Positions 18,405-26,431 of a stretch of 64,000 nt of DNA are shown here, piece after piece; the first letter of the stretch is position 1, and each line of letters starts with the position of its first letter. A model generated the notes under the pieces. That model had not been told where the DNA came from, searched no databases, and was given only the letters and a program-made list of their open reading frames with translations. The position numbers and the translations under genes were made by a program. Source of the stretch: JAUIAI01 sp963732405 (GTDB taxonomy: Bacteria; Pseudomonadota; Gammaproteobacteria; Burkholderiales; Burkholderiaceae_E); assembly GCA_963732405.1 (NCBI GenBank), contig CAVSZG010000001.1, positions 310,001 to 374,000 of the forward strand. Direction: 5' to 3'.

Positions 18405-18938
18405 ATGTCCTGGTTTGGTCGCCTGTTGCAGTGGCTGGTCGTCGCGCTGATCGTGCTGTCGGCATCGAGCCTGTTGCTGCCCGCCACCCAGAGGGTGGAG
18501 CGATCGCTGATGATCGAGCAGCCACCCGACCGGATCTGGGAACTGCTCGAGGATCCGACGGCATGGAATCGCTGGTCGCCCTACTACGCCCGCGATCCGG
18601 ACATGAAAATCAACTATACGGGCGCCCCCAGGGGCATGGGCGCACGATGGCACTGGGACAGTGCCTCCGAAGGCAGCGGCACGGTGTCGATCATCGGTGC
18701 CAGCGTTCCGCGGCAACTCGATCTGATCGTTGTTCGAGACCTGCTTGGCACCGCCTTGTGCCAGTTCATTCTGGAGCCCGTGAACAGTGGCACCAAGCTG
18801 ACCTGGAAGATCGAAGTGGATGCCACCTGGAACCCGATCCTGCGATGGCTGGGCCTGGGCATGGAGCGCTGGATCGCGCCTGATTTCGAGCGGGGCCTGG
18901 ACAATATCCGGGAGCTGCTCGCCCAGCAGCCCAAGTAA
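18405..18938 (+). CDS. Membrane-anchored SRPBCC-family protein
   Basis: The 177-residue product has one N-terminal hydrophobic helix (LLQWLVVALIVLSASSLLL) and then a START/Bet v1-like domain: VERSLMIEQPPDRIWELLED, AWNRWSPYYA, and GTKLTWKIEVDATWNP. SRPBCC domains bind hydrophobic ligands. No catalytic residues can be assigned. The ATG at 18405 sits directly before the membrane helix, and an upstream ATG at 18246 would add an unlikely Arg/Pro-rich leader. It is transcribed away from the serine hydrolase and ends 23 bases from the stop of a convergent lipoprotein gene. Confidence 0.72.
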   Translation: MSWFGRLLQWLVVALIVLSASSLLLPATQRVERSLMIEQPPDRIWELLEDPTAWNRWSPYYARDPDMKINYTGAPRGMGARWHWDSASEGSGTVSIIGASVPRQLDLIVVRDLLGTALCQFILEPVNSGTKLTWKIEVDATWNPILRWLGLGMERWIAPDFERGLDNIRELLAQQPK

Positions 18939-18961
18939 ATAAGGCTCAGCCCGCTTCCGGT

Positions 18962-19735
18962 TCAGTAGGCCAGATCATTGGCACTGCGTCCGACCACCTC
19001 GATGCCCTGGTCGGATGTGCGCAGCAGTCGCCAATGGAGCGTTGGGCGATCGTCGGTGGCACCCACTGCGATGTCCAGCCGGTAGCGCCAGGACTCATGC
19101 AGACGGGTGATCACCTCGGGTGGAATCCGCTCACGCAAGGCCATGCGCACAGGGCCGACCAGGGTGCCCTGATAACGCGCCTGGCCTGGTGCGGCATCGC
19201 GTCGCCACTGTAGCCAGACCTCCTCGGGAATCCGGTGCGGGCCGGCGGCTGGCTGAAAACTGCCCGCCATAGGGCGCGGCAGATCCAGCGATTCATCGCC
19301 CGGATCGGCGTCGAAGGCCGGCGTTGCCACGTGGCGACCCGGCAGCGGTTGACCAAAAGGATCGAAGCGCAGATGGCCCTGCTGGGGCACGGGCGCCCGG
19401 ATTGCGGAACGGCCGGTCTGTGGCCATGCCGCCCCGGTGATCAGCGACGACCCGGCCCGCATGGCTTGCAGATTGGCATAAAGCCGGGTTCGCCGATCTT
19501 CGGCGAACAGTTCGGGCATTTCAATGACGGGTGAGTCGGTTGCGTTGAACACGTGATAGGCAGCCTGCTCGCCATGCAGCGGCGCGCCCCAGGGGCTCGC
19601 GCAGGCGCTGGCCAGCAGAACCAGCAGCGTGATCAACAGGAGCGGCTGGCCGCGCCTGATGGGGGTGTGCGCGCGGCTCCCCGGCACTGGCGAGGTGGCC
19701 GATGACGGCGTGGACAGCGTCTTGGCATTTCCCAT
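18962..19735 (-). CDS. Predicted lipoprotein of unknown function
   Basis: The 257-residue protein has a long N-region, a hydrophobic core (LLLITLLVLLASACAS) and a lipobox ending in Cys at about residue 44, so it is probably anchored in the outer or inner membrane. The mature part includes LFAEDRRTRLYANLQAMRAG and a C-terminal RYRLDIAVGATDDRPTLHW. I do not recognise a domain. The ATG at 19735 follows GGAGA. It converges with the SRPBCC gene and faces away from the crotonase gene. Confidence 0.65.
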   Translation of the reverse strand: MGNAKTLSTPSSATSPVPGSRAHTPIRRGQPLLLITLLVLLASACASPWGAPLHGEQAAYHVFNATDSPVIEMPELFAEDRRTRLYANLQAMRAGSSLITGAAWPQTGRSAIRAPVPQQGHLRFDPFGQPLPGRHVATPAFDADPGDESLDLPRPMAGSFQPAAGPHRIPEEVWLQWRRDAAPGQARYQGTLVGPVRMALRERIPPEVITRLHESWRYRLDIAVGATDDRPTLHWRLLRTSDQGIEVVGRSANDLAY

Positions 19736-19922
19736 GGAGTCTCCGGATCGAACAGCCAGGTCACAGACAGGATTCACTCTAGCGCGGGCAGAGTCGGCCC
19801 GGATCCGCTCCTGCCCGACCGTGCGGCCCTGCCGCATGGCTGAAGCCGGCTATCATCGAACGCCCTAGGCCACGCGATCGACGCGCCGTCCCGCCAGGCC
19901 TGCCACCCGCTTTCCCTGCACG

Positions 19923-20693
19923 ATGACCGAGCCGCAACCGATCGCCCCGCATGAGGGTGCACCCTGCGTGTCCCGCCAGGACCGGGTCTGGACTATCACC
20001 CTGAATCGGCCCGAGCAGCATAACCGCCTGGATCCGGCGGATGTGGCGGCCCTGACCGACACATTTGTGGCGGCGCGCAATGAGCCCTTGTCCTTGCTGG
20101 TGATCACCGGCGCGGGCACGCGCACGTTCAGCTCGGGCTATACCCTGAGTGCGATTGCCAGCGAGCTGGATGACCGCTTCGAAGTGATGCTCGACACGCT
20201 CGAGACCCTGCCCTTCGTCACGCTGGCCGCCCTAAATGGCAGCCTGTATGGCGGTGCGACCGACCTGGCGCTGTGCTGCGATATCCGCCTGGGCACGACA
20301 GGCATGCGCATGTTCATGCCAGCGGCCCGGTTCGGTCTGCATTATTACCCCGGCGGACTACGTCGATATGTGAGCCGGCTCGGCCTGCCCACGGCCAGCA
20401 AGTTGATGCTCACCGGCATGACGGTGGACGCCGAGGAGATGCTTCGCACCGGCTATCTGACCGAGTTGCTGGGCGCCGGTGCGTTGGCAGCGCGGGTCCA
20501 GGACTATATCGAGGCGACCCGCGGCACCGAACCCGTGGTGGTCGCTGCGATGAAGCGACACCTGCTGGCGCTGGCCGCCCAGCTGCGCGATGCGCAACTG
20601 GCCGGACTGAACGAGGCAATGCTGGCCGATCACCGGGCCAGTCTGCATGCGCCAGCCCTGCATGAACGACTGGCTCAGGTAAGCCGCAAGTAA
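19923..20693 (+). CDS. Crotonase-fold protein (enoyl-CoA hydratase/isomerase family), likely non-hydratase
   Basis: The 256-residue protein has the crotonase fold: VWTITLNRPEQHNRL, an oxyanion-hole region FSSGYTLSAI, and NGSLYGGATDLALCCDIRLG. The two catalytic glutamates of true hydratases appear to be missing. The first position reads Thr in GGATDL, and the second reads Ala in the PAARFG segment where PE is usual. It may therefore be a thioesterase, decarboxylase, isomerase or dead homologue acting on an acyl-CoA. The C-terminal part is normal in length. It converges with the ABC-transporter operon. Confidence 0.75.
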   Translation: MTEPQPIAPHEGAPCVSRQDRVWTITLNRPEQHNRLDPADVAALTDTFVAARNEPLSLLVITGAGTRTFSSGYTLSAIASELDDRFEVMLDTLETLPFVTLAALNGSLYGGATDLALCCDIRLGTTGMRMFMPAARFGLHYYPGGLRRYVSRLGLPTASKLMLTGMTVDAEEMLRTGYLTELLGAGALAARVQDYIEATRGTEPVVVAAMKRHLLALAAQLRDAQLAGLNEAMLADHRASLHAPALHERLAQVSRK

Positions 20694-20731
20694 GGCCGCC
20701 AGGCCGCGGCAAGGGCGGCAGACGATGCGGT

Positions 20732-21562
20732 TTAGCGGGTCATGAGCCGGCGCGCGAAAAGGCTCAGGGAATCGACCACCGCGACCAGCAGCAACATGGC
20801 CGCAACGATGGTGGCGGTGCGGCCCATCTGGAACAGGCCCAGATGAAAGGCCAGCATCTGACCGAGACCGCCGGCACCCACGACCCCGAGTATCGCCGCC
20901 GCCCGGATGTTGTTCTCCCAGCGGTACAGCGTGTAGCTGAGCAACTGCGGTGCCAGCTGGGGCAGCGTCGCGTACGCATAGATGCGCACCCGACCGACAC
21001 CCTGGATGCGCAAGGCCTCGCCCGGTCCGGGCGGCACATTCTCGGTGGCTTCGGCAAACAGGCGGCCCAGCACACCCGTGGTGTGCAAGGCGAGCGCCAG
21101 CGTGCCGGCAAACGGTCCCAGGCCCGCACCAATCAGCAACAAGGCCGCCCAGACCAGTTCGGGCACGCTGCGCAAGGCATTGAGCAGCAACCGGGTCGCG
21201 CCGCGCATCCAGCCCGCTTCACCGCGCAGAGCGCGGCTGGCCGGCAGCGCGAGCATGAGTCCGCCCGCCGCGGCGAGCGCCGTGCCGAGCACGGACATGG
21301 CCAGGGTCTCCAGACTCGCCCAAGCCACCTTCTCGAGGAAGCCGGCCGATAGATCCGGGGGAAAGAACTCGCCGACGAAACGCCCCATGCTGCGCGCCGC
21401 ATCCATGGACAGGAACTGACGCCATTGCAGATTCAGCGACCAGAAGCTGGCCGCGACCACCAGCAGCAGTCCGACCACCAGCCAGCAGCCCCGGCAACGG
21501 GCATCGATGAGTGGCGGTCGAGGCGGTATCGGCCGATGCCCGGCGCCCGTGATCACCGCCAT
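20732..21562 (-). CDS. ABC importer permease, PhnE-like (selenium-type locus), second copy
   Basis: This 276-residue inner-membrane protein resembles PhnE permeases, with about six helices and the EAA-like loop near GEALRIQGVGRVRIYAYATL. It starts one base after the stop of the first permease, so the two are cotranscribed and probably form a heterodimer. It is the last gene of the operon senA - binding protein - ATPase - permease - permease. In Burkholderiales such PhnE-like pairs beside SenA/SenB homologues are thought to import a selenium oxyanion; that substrate is inferred from context. Confidence 0.82.
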   Translation of the reverse strand: MAVITGAGHRPIPPRPPLIDARCRGCWLVVGLLLVVAASFWSLNLQWRQFLSMDAARSMGRFVGEFFPPDLSAGFLEKVAWASLETLAMSVLGTALAAAGGLMLALPASRALRGEAGWMRGATRLLLNALRSVPELVWAALLLIGAGLGPFAGTLALALHTTGVLGRLFAEATENVPPGPGEALRIQGVGRVRIYAYATLPQLAPQLLSYTLYRWENNIRAAAILGVVGAGGLGQMLAFHLGLFQMGRTATIVAAMLLLVAVVDSLSLFARRLMTR

Positions 21563-21563
21563 C

Positions 21564-22403
21564 TCAGCTCAGCGCCCGGCGCAATTGCGTGCTCAGCACA
21601 TCGGCGAGCGCCACCAGTGCGACAAACACCAGCAGCAGGGTCGCCACTTCGCCGCCATTGAACATCTTCATCGAATTGTCCATCTGCTGACCGAGTCCGC
21701 CGGCACCAACGAAGCCCAACACCACCGAAGAGCGGATCGCGCATTCCCATCGGTAGACGGTGTAGCTCGTGAGTTCGGTGAGACTGGCCGGCAGCAGGCC
21801 ATAGACGAAGGCCTGCAGACGTCCGCTGCCATTGGCCAGCAGGGTTCGCGCGAACCGGGTTTCGCCGCTTTCGAGGATCTCGCCATAGACCTTGCCGAGC
21901 ATGCCGCCATAGGTGAGTGCGATCGCCAGTACACCGGCCGTCGGACCCAGGCCCACGACCCGAACGAACACCAGCGCCCAGACCAGTTCGGGAATGCTGC
22001 GCAGAAGAATGAGCATCCAGCGCAGGAGTTGACGCAGCCAGAAGGGGCCGCGCGCCATCGTGCCCGTGAGGCCGGAGATCGACAACACCTGGGTGGACAA
22101 GAGGGTCAACGGGATGGCGAGCACGAGGGCCAGCGTCATGCCGGCGGTGGCCATGGCAATGGTGCGCCAGGTATCGGCCAGCACCAGCGTGAGGAAGTCG
22201 CGGCCCAGGGCCGGTGGCCAGAAACTCGCGGCAAACGCCTGGGTGCTGCGCAGGCTCTCGGGCTCGAACAACAACCAGGGCCTGAATTCGGTGGCCACGG
22301 CCAGTGGCCATAACAGCACCACGCCGACGATCAGCCAGGACAGACGCGTCTGCCACGCTGGATCACTAACCGGTGACAACACGGAAGAGTCGGCCGACGG
22401 CAT
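21564..22403 (-). CDS. ABC importer permease, PhnE-like (selenium-type locus), first copy
   Basis: A 279-residue membrane protein with PhnE-like helices and the cytoplasmic coupling loop around GETRFARTLLANGSGRLQAF. It follows the ATPase gene by 21 bases and overlaps functionally with the second permease one base downstream. The N-terminal LSWLIVGVVLLWPLAVA is the first membrane helix. It would pair with the second permease to make the transmembrane channel of the importer. Confidence 0.82.
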   Translation of the reverse strand: MPSADSSVLSPVSDPAWQTRLSWLIVGVVLLWPLAVATEFRPWLLFEPESLRSTQAFAASFWPPALGRDFLTLVLADTWRTIAMATAGMTLALVLAIPLTLLSTQVLSISGLTGTMARGPFWLRQLLRWMLILLRSIPELVWALVFVRVVGLGPTAGVLAIALTYGGMLGKVYGEILESGETRFARTLLANGSGRLQAFVYGLLPASLTELTSYTVYRWECAIRSSVVLGFVGAGGLGQQMDNSMKMFNGGEVATLLLVFVALVALADVLSTQLRRALS

Positions 22404-22424
22404 GGGGCTCGGAAGTCCGTGAAC

Positions 22425-23258
22425 TCAGCGGCAGTGCATGAGCACCGGTTCGCGTTCGACGGAAACGGGCTCAGGTGGCAGTGGCAGATCGCCGCGCAAT
22501 TCGTGCTCATGCTGAGCGTAGAGTCTGGCCAGCATGTCGGGGGTGACCTCGCGAGTCGGCAGGTCGAAGGCCAGGGCGCCGTCGCGCAAACCCACGATGC
22601 GCGGAAAATGGGCCAGCGCCATGTCCACCTGATGCAGCGTGGCCACCAGCGTGACCTGACGAGCCGCGGCCTGTTCGACCAGGGTGAGCATCGCCTGTCG
22701 CGCACGGGTCGGATCGAGTGCGGACAAGGGTTCGTCGATCAGCCATAAGCGCGCGGGCGCGAGCAAGGCGCGCGCCAGACCCACGCGTTGCCGCTCGCCG
22801 CCCGAAAGGCGGTCGACACGCTCGAACAATTTATCGCCCATATCGAATTGGGTCAGCGCCTCGTGCGCGGCCGGGATGTCCACCGGATAGATCAGTGAAC
22901 GCAGGCTGGACCACCAGCCCATGGCCGGCAGACGTCCCGCCAGCACGGCGGTGATCGCCCGTTGACGCGGCGGCAGGGGCGGCACCTGAGGCGCCAGGAT
23001 CAGGCGGCCCCGCAGGCGTTGCAGATCGCGCCGTCCGAGCTGCCAGGGATTCTGCCCGTCCAGTGTCAGGCTGCCAGAGGCCAGTGGCAAGGCGCAGGCA
23101 ATGGCCAGCAGCAAGGTGGTCTTGCCCGCGCCGGACGGTCCGATCACGGCGACCTGTTCACCCGAGGCGACCGTCAGGTCGAGCGGAACCAAGGCTGGCG
23201 ACGCACCGGCCAGCGCCGCCGGATGGCGCGCACTCGCGCCGGTCAACTCGACGATCAC
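22425..23258 (-). CDS. ABC importer ATPase, PhnC-like
   Basis: The 277-residue protein has the full ABC set: Walker A GPSGAGKTTLLLAI (about residue 40), the Q-loop in ILAPQVPPLP, signature LSGGERQRVGLARALL, Walker B LWLIDEPLSALDP and the switch His in TLHQVD. It energises the PhnE-like permeases. The GTG start at 23258 follows the stop of the binding-protein gene by 13 bases. A longer frame upstream runs through the binding-protein gene and lacks homology. Confidence 0.88.
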   Translation of the reverse strand: MIVELTGASARHPAALAGASPALVPLDLTVASGEQVAVIGPSGAGKTTLLLAIACALPLASGSLTLDGQNPWQLGRRDLQRLRGRLILAPQVPPLPPRQRAITAVLAGRLPAMGWWSSLRSLIYPVDIPAAHEALTQFDMGDKLFERVDRLSGGERQRVGLARALLAPARLWLIDEPLSALDPTRARQAMLTLVEQAAARQVTLVATLHQVDMALAHFPRIVGLRDGALAFDLPTREVTPDMLARLYAQHEHELRGDLPLPPEPVSVEREPVLMHCR

Positions 23259-23271
23259 GACAGGATTCCGC

Positions 23272-24126
23272 TCAGAGCAGAGCCGCGTTGAGCGCAGCCG
23301 CCTCGATTCCCTTGTAGTTCTCGACGCGGGTCGGCACGAACCGGCTCGCACGCTGCAGAGACAGAATCTCCTTGCCTTGCGCCGTGCCGGGGTCGAGGTC
23401 GAGGAAGGCTTTGGTGATCTGCTCGCGCAGCGCCGCCGGCATGTCGGCATGGACCGACCAGTTGTAGTCGTAGTAAGGCGGCGTGGTGAAGAACACCCTG
23501 ACCTTGTCGGTATCCACCTTGCCTTCCTTGACGAACTTTTCCCAGACCGAGCCGTTGAGGGCGCCAGCCTGCACCTTGCCCGATGCGACGGCCGCAATGG
23601 TCGCGTCATGGGCACCGCTGTAGGCAACCCGCTTGAACGCCTTGTCGGGATCGACACCGGCCTCGAGCAGGAAGCTGCGAGGCATGAGATGGCCCGAGGT
23701 GCTGCTCTGCGAGCCGAAGCTCACATCCTTGCCCTTGAGATCGGCCAGGGTACTAATGGTCGGATCGCTGGTGATGAACACCGATTTGAAGACTTCATCC
23801 TCGGCACGCTGCACCAGCGGGATGACCTTGCCGCCCGATCGCGAATGGGCCTGCACGAAAGTGAAGCCGCCGAACCAGGCCAGATCAACCTTACGATTTA
23901 CCAGAGTCTCGACCGCTGCCGCATAGTCGGTGACCGGCGTGTACTCGACGCGCATGCCCAGCCTTGCCTCGAGATACTTGAGCAAGGGTGCTGCCTTGCG
24001 GGCCAGCTCGGTGGGCGACTCATCGGGAATGGCGGTGACGCGCAATACCTGTTGGGCTTGTGCGATGCCGCCCAGACTCAGGGCGGCGCAGGCCAGTAGA
24101 ACACGCAGCGATGGCAGCAGCTTCAA
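23272..24126 (-). CDS. Periplasmic binding protein, putative selenate/selenium ABC transporter
   Basis: The 284-residue precursor has a signal peptide ending ALSLGGIAQA and a PhnD-type binding fold: AIPDESPTELARKAAPLLKY, TPVTDYAAAVETLV, DLAWFGGFTFVQAHSRSG, SSTSGHLMPRSFLLEAG and SGAHDATIAAV. These segments resemble the PhnD subfamily found near selenoneine genes that is annotated as a putative selenate binding protein. The start is TTG at 24126, six bases after GGAG. It is 81 bases downstream of senA and probably in its operon. Phosphonate binding is the alternative, but no C-P lyase genes are near. Confidence 0.8.
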   Translation of the reverse strand: MKLLPSLRVLLACAALSLGGIAQAQQVLRVTAIPDESPTELARKAAPLLKYLEARLGMRVEYTPVTDYAAAVETLVNRKVDLAWFGGFTFVQAHSRSGGKVIPLVQRAEDEVFKSVFITSDPTISTLADLKGKDVSFGSQSSTSGHLMPRSFLLEAGVDPDKAFKRVAYSGAHDATIAAVASGKVQAGALNGSVWEKFVKEGKVDTDKVRVFFTTPPYYDYNWSVHADMPAALREQITKAFLDLDPGTAQGKEILSLQRASRFVPTRVENYKGIEAAALNAALL

Positions 24127-24207
24127 TTCAAACTCCAGAGGGCAAAGGGTTGACGGATCGACCGAGCATAACGCAGACCAGCAACAGCGGTTGCCGGCGC
24201 ATGGGCA

Positions 24208-25440
24208 TTAGCTGAGCACGCTGCGAAATCCGGCCATGATGTCTGTCCGCTCGGGCAGGAAATAATTACGGTAGGTCGGGTCGCGCAGGCGCGGGACCGT
24301 CGCAGGGCTGGCCCCCTTGAGCACCGGCCGGCCATCGAACCAGGGCTCTGAATAGTCGGCATAGGGGTGGGGTCGGAAGCCCGGAAATGGTGCAAAAGGG
24401 CTGCCGGTCCACTCCCAGACCGAGCCCCAGACGAAATCGGGCCGGGTCGTGGCGGCCACGGTCCATTCGGCCTCACTGGGCAGACGTCGACCCGCCCAGC
24501 GGCACCAGGCCTGGGCCTCGAAGGCACTCAGGTGGCAGGCGCTGGCAGCCAAATCCAGCGCCTGCCACTGGCCAAAGCGCAGACATTGCCAATGGCCGCC
24601 CACCTCCCGCAGATAGCGCGGCGCCTGGTGATCGCCGGCCTGGCGCCAGGCCCGGCCGGCCGGCGTCCACCACTCGTCCCTTTGATAGCCGCCATCGTCG
24701 ATGAAGGCCAGAAACTGAGCCCAATCGACCACCCGGGCATCGATCTCGAAGGCATTCACGCGAATCTGCTGCGCCTGCAGTTCATTGTCGAAGGCAAAAC
24801 CTGGCCCGCTTCGACCGAGCCGGCAGGACTGAGCCGGCAGCGTCAGACGCCCGACCGGCGCGGTGATTGATGGCAGATCAAACGGCCTTGCGCCGCCCGT
24901 ATAGGGATCAAAGCCCAGCGTCTGCGCCATGTAGATCGCCGCCTCGGCATGCATGTCTTCATGCAGCAGGGCGAGCCGGTGGAAATACAGCCCTTGATCG
25001 TCCTGCGGCGCGCGTTCCAGGCAATTCAGGATATCGTCCAGGCTCGCCGCGAGATCGGCGCGGGTGCCGTCCGCATCGGGCAGATGCCGCTGCCAACGCT
25101 CATGATGGGCCACGGCGCTCGAATCATAGGTGTTGTCCGCATCCAGCCCTCTGGCCTGCTGACGCGCGGGCAGACGCGCCACCCGGGGATTCGACGCCAG
25201 CCCCAGGGCGCGCTCGGGATTGCGGGTGATCCACCAGTCGGCGAACCAGCCGATATGACCCAGTTCCCAGAGCGGCAGGTTCAACTCGGCGGTACATGGC
25301 ACGCGCATCTCGGGTCCGAGCGCGCTGCACCAGGCATCGAACAATTGCAGGCTGCGCTGCCTGGCCGCGCTCAGGGCCTGCGCCAGATAGGGTCTGCCGC
25401 CCAGGCGCGCGGCCCTGGCTTGCGCCACAATGTCATTCAT
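24208..25440 (-). CDS. senA: SenA/EgtB-type iron-dependent C-Se (C-S) bond-forming enzyme
   Basis: The 410-residue protein has an N-terminal DinB-like four-helix domain with an iron site: His in WELGHIGWFADWW and the HxxxHxE motif in LALLHEDMHAEA. A C-terminal formylglycine-enzyme (SUMF1) domain follows, with CHLSAFEAQAWCRWAGRRLP, VWEWTGSPF and FLPERTDIMAGFRS. Members of this group join a thiol or selenosugar to hercynine. The neighbouring SenB-like gene and putative selenium importer favour selenoneine synthase over ergothioneine synthase, and no egtD is in the window. The ATG overlaps the ATG of senB (CATG). A G-rich GGGGG precedes it. Confidence 0.82.
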   Translation of the reverse strand: MNDIVAQARAARLGGRPYLAQALSAARQRSLQLFDAWCSALGPEMRVPCTAELNLPLWELGHIGWFADWWITRNPERALGLASNPRVARLPARQQARGLDADNTYDSSAVAHHERWQRHLPDADGTRADLAASLDDILNCLERAPQDDQGLYFHRLALLHEDMHAEAAIYMAQTLGFDPYTGGARPFDLPSITAPVGRLTLPAQSCRLGRSGPGFAFDNELQAQQIRVNAFEIDARVVDWAQFLAFIDDGGYQRDEWWTPAGRAWRQAGDHQAPRYLREVGGHWQCLRFGQWQALDLAASACHLSAFEAQAWCRWAGRRLPSEAEWTVAATTRPDFVWGSVWEWTGSPFAPFPGFRPHPYADYSEPWFDGRPVLKGASPATVPRLRDPTYRNYFLPERTDIMAGFRSVLS

Positions 25441-26431
25441 GACGCCCCCAGCCAGCAAACCCTCTTTGTGCATCGTGACCCCCGCGCTTGCTGACGCCAA
25501 CAATGGCAACTGGCAGACGGCCAAGCGCTGGGCGCATCTGCTTGCGGATCATTATCGCGTACGACTGGTCCGCCACTGGGGTAACGATCCGGCCACCGAT
25601 GAACCGGCCGACTGCCTGATCGCGCTGCATGCGCGGCGCTCGGCCGCGTCGATCGCCGCATGGGCCAGCGTTCATCCGCAACGGCCGTTGGTGGTGGTCC
25701 TGACCGGCACCGACCTGTATCGGGATATCGACATCGACGCGTCGGCTCAGCGCTCGCTGGCACTGGCCCACCGGCTGATCGTGCTGCAGGAGATGGGTCC
25801 GCAGGCACTGCCCCCGTCCCTGCATGACAAATGCCACGTCGTATTCCAGTCGTGCCGATCCCGCCGCCCGCTGAGCAAGTCCGCCACCCGCCTCAGAGCT
25901 CTGATGGTCGGCCATCTGCGCGATGAAAAATCGCCGCAGACCCTGTTTGATGCCGCGCGCCTGATCGTGCCTCACGAGGGCATTCTGATCGACCATATCG
26001 GCGCGGCGCTGGACCCGGCCCTGGGCGAGGCAGCCCGCCAGACCCAGGCCCTGGCACCTCATTACCGTTGGCTGGGCTCCCTGGCCCACGGGCCTACCCG
26101 TGAGCGGATCCAGCGCGCCCATGTGCTCGTGCATGCCAGTCGGATGGAAGGCGGTGCCCATGTGGTCATGGAGGCGGTGGCCAGCGGCACGCCGGTGCTC
26201 GCCTCCGACATTCCGGGCAATGTGGGCATGCTGGGTCGCGACTATCGGGGCTATTTTCCAGTGGCCGATGCCCCGGCGCTGGTTCAACAATTGCGCAGAC
26301 TGCGCATGGATCAGTCCTCGGGTTCGGGCGAACTGGCAGACCTGCGCGCGCAGTGCGACCTGCGCGCCCCGCTGTTCGAGCCGGGTGCCGAGCGGGCCGC
26401 ATTACTGACCGTGCTGGCCGGTCTTCACTGA
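25439..26431 (+). CDS. senB: SenB-like glycosyltransferase (selenosugar synthase)
   Basis: The 330-residue glycosyltransferase shows CIVTPALADANNGNWQTAKR at the N-terminus, LIALHARRSAASI, PLVVVLTGTDLYRDI and the GT4 donor-binding HASRMEGGAHVVMEAVASG. These fit the family of selenosugar synthases that convert selenophosphate and a UDP-sugar to a selenosugar for SenA. The start is either ATG 25439, which overlaps the senA start in CATG, or ATG 25430. Neither has a strong ribosome binding site. The stop overlaps the convergent isomerase gene by seven bases. Confidence 0.82.
   Translation: MTPPASKPSLCIVTPALADANNGNWQTAKRWAHLLADHYRVRLVRHWGNDPATDEPADCLIALHARRSAASIAAWASVHPQRPLVVVLTGTDLYRDIDIDASAQRSLALAHRLIVLQEMGPQALPPSLHDKCHVVFQSCRSRRPLSKSATRLRALMVGHLRDEKSPQTLFDAARLIVPHEGILIDHIGAALDPALGEAARQTQALAPHYRWLGSLAHGPTRERIQRAHVLVHASRMEGGAHVVMEAVASGTPVLASDIPGNVGMLGRDYRGYFPVADAPALVQQLRRLRMDQSSGSGELADLRAQCDLRAPLFEPGAERAALLTVLAGLH

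Noticed and set aside
20694..20731. Hairpin between convergent crotonase and permease genes
   Set aside because: A six-pair GCCGCC/GGCGGC stem is present but has no T tract and could be chance in GC-rich DNA.
20732..24126. Phosphonate/phosphite uptake operon
   Set aside because: The components are PhnDCE-like, but no C-P lyase or phosphite dehydrogenase genes are near, whereas SenA and SenB homologues are adjacent, so a selenium role is preferred though unproved.
24208..25440. Ergothioneine synthase EgtB
   Set aside because: The fold fits, but no egtD is in the window and a SenB-like gene is paired with it, so SenA is favoured.
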